Shown one piece after another: positions 51,255-55,592 of a stretch of DNA of 55,592 nucleotides (its first letter is position 1; each line of letters begins with the position of its first letter). The position numbers and the translations under genes were made by a program. The notes beneath the pieces were generated by a model. That model was not told the origin of the DNA. It worked only from the letters and a program-made list of their open reading frames with translations, and did no database searches. Source of the stretch: Alphaproteobacteria bacterium (lineage in GTDB: Bacteria > Pseudomonadota > Alphaproteobacteria > RF32 > CAG-239); NCBI GenBank assembly GCA_016283295.1, contig JAEEMQ010000007.1:1-55592 (forward strand), in the 5' to 3' direction.

Positions 51255-52708
51255 CCGAAACCGATATGACATATTTGGCTTTATATCCCGACGGCCATAA
51301 CGAAAAAATTATGTTGGGCGAACTGCTGAACAAAGGCGGTGCCGCCGGCAAAATTTATCGCGACGCCACTCATCCGCGCAGTGTTGCCAAGATTTTCCAC
51401 GAAAAAGAGCGCAGTGATACCAATCGGCAAAAGCTCGAAGCGATGTTGCTCAATCGCCCGAATATTCCGACCATTACCGATGATGACGGCAAGGAATATT
51501 TTCAAATTACCTGGCCGACCGCTTTGCTTGAAGATTCTCAAGGTTTCTGCGTCGGTTATCTAATGCCGGAAATAGATACCACCGAGGCCATATCCCTCGA
51601 CCACCTCATTCAAAAAGCCGTACGCCAGCGCCTCGGTTTGACCGAACGCTATGTCGCCCGTGTCTTTGCGGCATTTAATATTGCCACCATTGTTGCCAAA
51701 CTTCACGCTTGCGGCCACTACATTGTTGATTTAAAGCCGTCGAATGTGTATGTTTACAAAAAAAATCAGTTAGTGGTAGCTTTCGATTGTGACGGATTTT
51801 CGATTAAGGGCGAAAACGGCGCACGCTATCCGGCTGAATTTGTGAGCGAAGAGTATATTTATCCGGAAGGAATGGATTTAACTTGTAAAGAAATGGGCGA
51901 AGAACAGGATAAATTCGCTCTGGCGGTGATTATTTTTAAGCTCTTAAACGAGGGAATTCACCCGTTTTCAGGTACTCCGTTTAAAACCGGTGATATGCTC
52001 TCCATTCAGGAACGCATAGCCGAATACCACTATGCATACGGCTTTTGGCCGGATTCGTATCAGAAACCTAACCCGTACAGCATTCATGACTATTTGGATA
52101 AGGAAACCATGAACCTGTTCGAGCGCGCCTTTACCAAAGGCGGCGAACGACCGACAGCTCTGGAATGGCAAACTCATTTAGCTTATTTGCTGGATCATCG
52201 AAAACAGTGTAAAAAAGATAAAAATCATATCTATTTTACCCCGAAAGGTTGCGGTTTGTGCATTGTCGCCGAAAAGTTCAAGGAACAGGTGGAAAACTAT
52301 AAAAAACAGCAGGAAAAACCGGAAACCGTGCGCGGTTTGAGCCTGAAAAAACTGGCAACCGAAAATTTGCGCAAGACCAAATTGGAAAAAGAGCAGATTA
52401 AAAACATCGGTCATTATTTTTTATACGCTATGCTGGCGGTTTATTTGCTGTTTTTCACCTTTTTATATAAAATTGCCGGCATATTCAAAGATATTTTGAC
52501 CGAAAGCGGTATCTTTGTGCAGCTGATTCTGGTGGTTTTGAGCATTATCGGCATAAATCGCCTGTTGGCGGTTGTTGCGCAAAAACTGCCGGACCGCAAA
52601 AATCAAAACATTCTGAGCATGCTGCAAATCTACGGCTATATTTGCCTGTTAATCGCCTTTATCGTGGTCAACGGTTTACCGCTCGATTGGTTCCGTTTAG
52701 CCCCGTAA
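51251..52708 (+). CDS. Membrane-bound protein kinase with zinc ribbon (triad member 3)
   Basis: 485-residue Ser/Thr kinase-like protein. The N-lobe has LLNKGGAAGKIYR and SVAKIFHEKE with the ATP-binding Lys; the catalytic loop reads YIVDLKPSNVYVY near residue 160, and DCDGFSI replaces DFG. After the kinase comes a Cys-His ribbon (CKKDKNHIYFTPKGCGLC, about 318-335) as in other TerY-P kinases, a helical linker, then three membrane helices (about 385-485). I choose ATG 51251 because it overlaps the phosphatase stop; five more codons upstream are unlikely. Membrane attachment is unusual. Confidence 0.88.
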   Translation: MTETDMTYLALYPDGHNEKIMLGELLNKGGAAGKIYRDATHPRSVAKIFHEKERSDTNRQKLEAMLLNRPNIPTITDDDGKEYFQITWPTALLEDSQGFCVGYLMPEIDTTEAISLDHLIQKAVRQRLGLTERYVARVFAAFNIATIVAKLHACGHYIVDLKPSNVYVYKKNQLVVAFDCDGFSIKGENGARYPAEFVSEEYIYPEGMDLTCKEMGEEQDKFALAVIIFKLLNEGIHPFSGTPFKTGDMLSIQERIAEYHYAYGFWPDSYQKPNPYSIHDYLDKETMNLFERAFTKGGERPTALEWQTHLAYLLDHRKQCKKDKNHIYFTPKGCGLCIVAEKFKEQVENYKKQQEKPETVRGLSLKKLATENLRKTKLEKEQIKNIGHYFLYAMLAVYLLFFTFLYKIAGIFKDILTESGIFVQLILVVLSIIGINRLLAVVAQKLPDRKNQNILSMLQIYGYICLLIAFIVVNGLPLDWFRLAP

Positions 52709-52797
52709 ATTCACAATAGTTTCCCTCGGGTAACTATAGGTCGTAAAAGTGCCTACTTTTCAAATAAATAAAAAGTGATTATATTTTTTTAAAAATA

Positions 52798-52815
52798 TTC
52801 CGAATCGATTCGGAA
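52798..52815. promoter_or_regulatory. Perfect 18-bp palindrome upstream of the NMO-like gene
   Basis: TTCCGAATCGATTCGGAA is an exact inverted repeat with no spacer, 40 bases before the ATG of the flavoprotein gene, just after an A/T tract. It looks like a repressor or activator site for a dimeric regulator. No regulator gene is near. Confidence 0.65.
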
Positions 52816-52855
52816 AACGGTATTTTGTGGCAAAAAACAAGAGAGGCGTAACACA

Positions 52856-54247
52856 ATGAAAGCACTAAACAAACTCAACATTTCAGGGGCTATGGTATAT
52901 CCGCTGATTGAAGGCGGCAAAGGTATTAACGGTACCGACGGCAAAAGTTCCGGCTCTTGGGCCAAAGAAGGCGGTGTCGGCACCATTTCGATGGTAAGCC
53001 CGACCGAGATTTCGCTTGAGGGCTCGATTATTCCGGAAATTTTCCACGAGAAAATTCGCGCCAAACGCCACCGCGAAATGGTTGAATATGCTATCAAGGG
53101 CGGCATCTCGCAAGCGCAGATTGCTCACGATATTGCCGGCGACAACGGCCGTATCCATATCAATATGTTGTGGGAAATGGCCGATTCGCAAGAAGTTATC
53201 ACCCGTGTACTTGATGGCGCCAAAGGTCTGATTCACGGCGTTACCTGCGGTGCCGGCCTGCCGTATAACTTAGGCAAGATCGCTTCCGAGCACAATGTTT
53301 ATTACTATCCGATTATTTCTTCGGCACGCGCCATGACTGTTTTATGGAAGCGTTCTTTCAAAAACTATGCCGAATATTTGGGCGGTGTGGTTTATGAAGA
53401 TCCGTGGTTGGCCGGCGGCCATAACGGCCTTTCCAATGCCGAAGACCCGCTTTCACCGGAGCGCCCGTACGAGCGTCTGGTTGCCTTGCGTCAGGTTTTG
53501 AACGAACTCGGCCTCAAAGATTTGCCGATTATTATTGCCGGCGGTGTTTGGAGCTTGAGCGATTGGCAGGATTATATCGACAATCCGGAACTCGGCAACG
53601 TTGCTTTCCAATTCGGCACCCGCCCGATGATTACCAAAGAAAGCCCGATCAGCGATGCCTGGAAACTTTTGATGATGCACGCTAAAAAAGGCGATGTTAT
53701 CTTGCAAAAATTCAGCCCGACCGGCTTCTTTTCTTCGGCGATTAAAAATAATTTCCTCAGCAATCTGATGCGCCGTAAAAAAGCGGAAATTCCGTACAGC
53801 GATACGGCGACCGACGAACTGACTTTCCTGTTGCCGATAGCTCCGCACAAGGCCGTATACATTAATCCGGCCGATAAAAAGCAGGTGGAAGAACAGCGCA
53901 ATCAGGGCTATTCGATGATTAAGGAAACTCCGGATTCTACTCTGGTGTTCTTAACCCCGGATGAATGGATTGAAATGCAGAAACAACGCTCCGAATGCGT
54001 CGGCTGTCTGTCACAATGCCAATTCTCCAGTTGGTCGCGCGAAAACGGTTGCACCGGCAAAATTCCGGACCCGCGCACTTATTGCATCCATCAAACACTG
54101 ATGAACATCGGTCACGGCGGCGATATTCAAAACAACCTGGCTTTTGCCGGCCACAACGTTTATCGCTTTGCTACCGACCCGTTGTATGCTCACAACCACA
54201 TTCCGAGCGTACACGAATTGTTTAAGGCTATTTTGGAAGGTAAATAA
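52856..54247 (+). CDS. Nitronate monooxygenase-like FMN protein
   Basis: 463-residue TIM-barrel flavoprotein of the NMO / 2-nitropropane dioxygenase group. Landmarks: SGAMVYPLIEGGKG at the N-terminus, HGVTCGAGLPYNLGKIA near residue 125, DLPIIIAGGVWSL near residue 222 with the FMN phosphate-binding glycines, and AFQFGTRPMITKES. Unusual is a C-terminal cluster ECVGCLSQCQFSSW plus GC and YC (about 380-412) that could bind Fe-S or zinc. Shine-Dalgarno AGAGAGG. Substrate unknown; relatives oxidise nitronates or reduce enones. Confidence 0.82.
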   Translation: MKALNKLNISGAMVYPLIEGGKGINGTDGKSSGSWAKEGGVGTISMVSPTEISLEGSIIPEIFHEKIRAKRHREMVEYAIKGGISQAQIAHDIAGDNGRIHINMLWEMADSQEVITRVLDGAKGLIHGVTCGAGLPYNLGKIASEHNVYYYPIISSARAMTVLWKRSFKNYAEYLGGVVYEDPWLAGGHNGLSNAEDPLSPERPYERLVALRQVLNELGLKDLPIIIAGGVWSLSDWQDYIDNPELGNVAFQFGTRPMITKESPISDAWKLLMMHAKKGDVILQKFSPTGFFSSAIKNNFLSNLMRRKKAEIPYSDTATDELTFLLPIAPHKAVYINPADKKQVEEQRNQGYSMIKETPDSTLVFLTPDEWIEMQKQRSECVGCLSQCQFSSWSRENGCTGKIPDPRTYCIHQTLMNIGHGGDIQNNLAFAGHNVYRFATDPLYAHNHIPSVHELFKAILEGK

Positions 54248-54261
54248 TCTTCCCTCAACAC

Positions 54262-54296
54262 AAAAAAACGTCCCCGAAAAATCGGGGACATTTTTT
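54262..54296. terminator. Bidirectional terminator between the NMO-like and parvulin genes
   Basis: GTCCCCGA pairs with TCGGGGAC across AAAA, with T and A runs on the two sides. It lies between two convergent genes. Confidence 0.93.
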
Positions 54297-54318
54297 ATAT
54301 CAAACAATCGGTTAAAGA

Positions 54319-55155
54319 TTATTTGGCTTTTGCTTCGATTTTCTTACCGTTCAAATCAAACTTTTCAACTTGCGCATTGTCGTTCAATTCTTTGATGATT
54401 TCGGCAACGGCCTGCTGGCCCAAATTGATTTTGATTTGTTCTTTTACGTTTTCAAGCGGCAACGGTTTGGTATCGCGGATATCTTCAACCAAAATTACAT
54501 GATAACCGAATTCGGTCTTAACCGGAGCCTTGGAGAAAGCACCCTTATCCAAAGCGAATGCGGCCTTAGAAAATTCCGGAACCATTGCTTTTTCCGTAAA
54601 GTAACCCAAATCGGATTGGTCTTTGGAAAACTTACGAGCCAATTCGTCAAAAGAAGCCTCTTTAGCTTCCAACTTAGCGATAATATCTTTAGCCTCTTTT
54701 TCGGTTGCTACCAAAATGTGTTTGGCTTTGATTTCTTTTTCGCTTTCAAACTTGGAAACATAATCGTCATAAACCTTTTGAACAGCCTCGTCGGTTACGC
54801 GTTCGTTAACTCTTTGTTCCATATACACCTGACGTGCAACTTCATCCTGCAATTCAGCAATCTGAGCCTTATAAGCATCGGATTCCTGAACTTTGGCGGC
54901 GGTTGCTGCCTGCAGGGCCAATTTGCCGTTTACGGCAACATCAATGGCCTGATTATAGAAATCTTCAAAAGAAGCCTGTGCTTTAATCTGCGGATTCTTG
55001 TCATAAACTTCTTTAATTTCGGCAACGGTAACCGTTTCGCCGTTAACAACGGCCGCAACACCCTTGTTCTTTTCGGCGTGAACTTTATAAGTCATGGCGC
55101 CGGCAATCAATACAATGACAGCTGCGAATGTTGCGATGATATATTTTTTCTGCAT
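54319..55155 (-). CDS. Parvulin-type peptidyl-prolyl isomerase (PrsA/SurA-like)
   Basis: 278-residue exported or membrane-anchored folding factor. An N-terminal hydrophobic signal/anchor (TFAAVIVLIAGAMTYKVHA), an alpha-helical chaperone part (about 35-140), then the parvulin domain: IKAKHILVATEKEAKDI near residue 143, FSKDQSDLGYFTE, MVPEFSKAAFAL and TEFGYHVILVEDI. Acts on outer-membrane or periplasmic proteins. Divergent from secA, as in other alphaproteobacteria, and Shine-Dalgarno AAGGAGGAA is strong. Confidence 0.93.
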   Translation of the reverse strand: MQKKYIIATFAAVIVLIAGAMTYKVHAEKNKGVAAVVNGETVTVAEIKEVYDKNPQIKAQASFEDFYNQAIDVAVNGKLALQAATAAKVQESDAYKAQIAELQDEVARQVYMEQRVNERVTDEAVQKVYDDYVSKFESEKEIKAKHILVATEKEAKDIIAKLEAKEASFDELARKFSKDQSDLGYFTEKAMVPEFSKAAFALDKGAFSKAPVKTEFGYHVILVEDIRDTKPLPLENVKEQIKINLGQQAVAEIIKELNDNAQVEKFDLNGKKIEAKAK

Positions 55156-55243
55156 TTGATTTCCTCCTTAATAAATAAATCAAAGCTACTATAACCCGAT
55201 TATTTTAAATTTCAATATAAGTTTATAACTTTTGCGCAGAGTA

Positions 55244-55272
55244 TTGACTTTACAAATGAATCAAACTAAGTA
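55244..55272 (+). promoter_or_regulatory. Putative secA promoter
   Basis: TTGACT, 17 bases, TAAGTA, about 30 bases before the secA ATG; it shares TTGACTTTAC with the groES upstream region. Confidence 0.5.
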
Positions 55273-55302
55273 TTAAAAGACATAATATTATAAGGAATAC
55301 AA

Positions 55303-55592
55303 ATGTTAGGACAAATTGCTCGTAAAATTTTTGGCAGTGCCAATGATCGTTTTGTAAAGAAACAGTATAAAATCGTAAATCAAATAAATGCCTTGGAACC
55401 GGACTTTATTAAATTATCCGACGAACAACTTACGGCTAAAACGCAAGAATTCAGAGAACGCCTGAAGAAAGGCGAAACCCTCGATGATATTCTGCCGGAG
55501 GCGTTTGCCACCGTGCGCGAGGCCGCCAAACGTGTGATGGGACAGCGCCATTATGATGTTCAGCTCATCGGCGGTATTGTGTTGCATAAAGG
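55303..55592 (+). CDS. secA: Protein translocase ATPase SecA (3' end outside window)
   Basis: N-terminal 96 residues of the ATPase that drives proteins through SecYEG. It begins [20 protein letters not shown], then [20 protein letters not shown] and [20 protein letters not shown], ending [16 protein letters not shown], the region just before the Walker A motif. Frame open to the window edge. Ribosome site TAAGGA. Divergent from the parvulin gene. Confidence 0.96.
   Translation, partial: MLGQIARKIFGSANDRFVKKQYKIVNQINALEPDFIKLSDEQLTAKTQEFRERLKKGETLDDILPEAFATVREAAKRVMGQRHYDVQLIGGIVLHK

Overview
The window reads as the chromosome of a Gram-negative alphaproteobacterium, probably an anaerobic, host-associated lineage. 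Several gene orders are typical of that class: antiporter-like Nuo subunits followed by birA and RNase J; miaB-phoH-ybeY-lnt; yggT-yggU-folD; a parvulin gene divergent from secA; and waaA-lpxK for Kdo-lipid A. A class III (oxygen-sensitive) ribonucleotide reductase with its activase points to anaerobic growth. Most genes have clear Shine-Dalgarno sites, and several promoters fit TTGAC[AT]-N17-TAnnnn. The lineage assignment is inference from gene order and protein type only.

Layout. 1-4.3 kb: 3' end of a MATE transporter and three convergent glycosyltransferase genes. 4.4-5.6 kb: a GltD/PreT-like flavoprotein. 5.7-8.7 kb: lipid A/Kdo operon (acyltransferase, waaA, lpxK). 8.8-10 kb: unknown protein. 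10-17.3 kb: leftward NuoL-, NuoM- and NuoN-like genes, birA and RNase J; the Nuo-like proteins have lost most residues that carry protons in complex I. 17.4-18.8 kb: tRNA-Lys, a prepilin peptidase and tRNA-Thr, the tRNAs trailed by copies of their own 3' ends and terminators. 18.9-22.4 kb: a large MscS channel and an aspartate-semialdehyde-dehydrogenase homologue without its catalytic residues. 22.5-27 kb: groESL surrounded by small genes without Shine-Dalgarno sites, including an ACP-like gene. 27-28.2 kb: rpmB, tRNA-Arg and an exact-period 203-bp tandem repeat. 28.2-31.6 kb: four tandem paralogues built from 21-residue repeats with one Cys per repeat. 31.7-34.5 kb: a VirB8-like protein divergent from a TolC-like lipoprotein with an added Ig-like domain. 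35-38.6 kb: anaerobic ribonucleotide reductase operon behind two NrdR boxes, with NrdD split so that the glycyl-radical loop is a separate 72-residue protein. 38.6-44.6 kb: an unknown protein, a small ORF, lnt-ybeY-phoH-miaB. 44.9-49.6 kb: TerB-like protein, unknowns, yggT, yggU, folD, DedA-like, TlpA-like. 49.7-52.7 kb: a small lipoprotein followed by a vWA-PP2C-kinase set (TerY-P triad). 52.8-55.6 kb: a nitronate-monooxygenase-like flavoprotein behind a perfect 18-bp palindrome, a parvulin isomerase and the start of secA.

Themes. Envelope building (Kdo-lipid A, glycosyltransferases, Lnt, SecA, parvulin, TolC-like lipoprotein) sits beside signs of metabolic reduction: Nuo-like subunits without proton-channel residues, an ASADH-like pseudoenzyme, and a tlpA/small-lipoprotein junction where argH and lysA are often found in relatives. 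The observations most worth following are the split NrdD with its regulatory boxes, the inactive-looking NuoLMN module, the tRNA trailer repeats found at all three tRNA genes, and the Cys-ladder repeat protein array.
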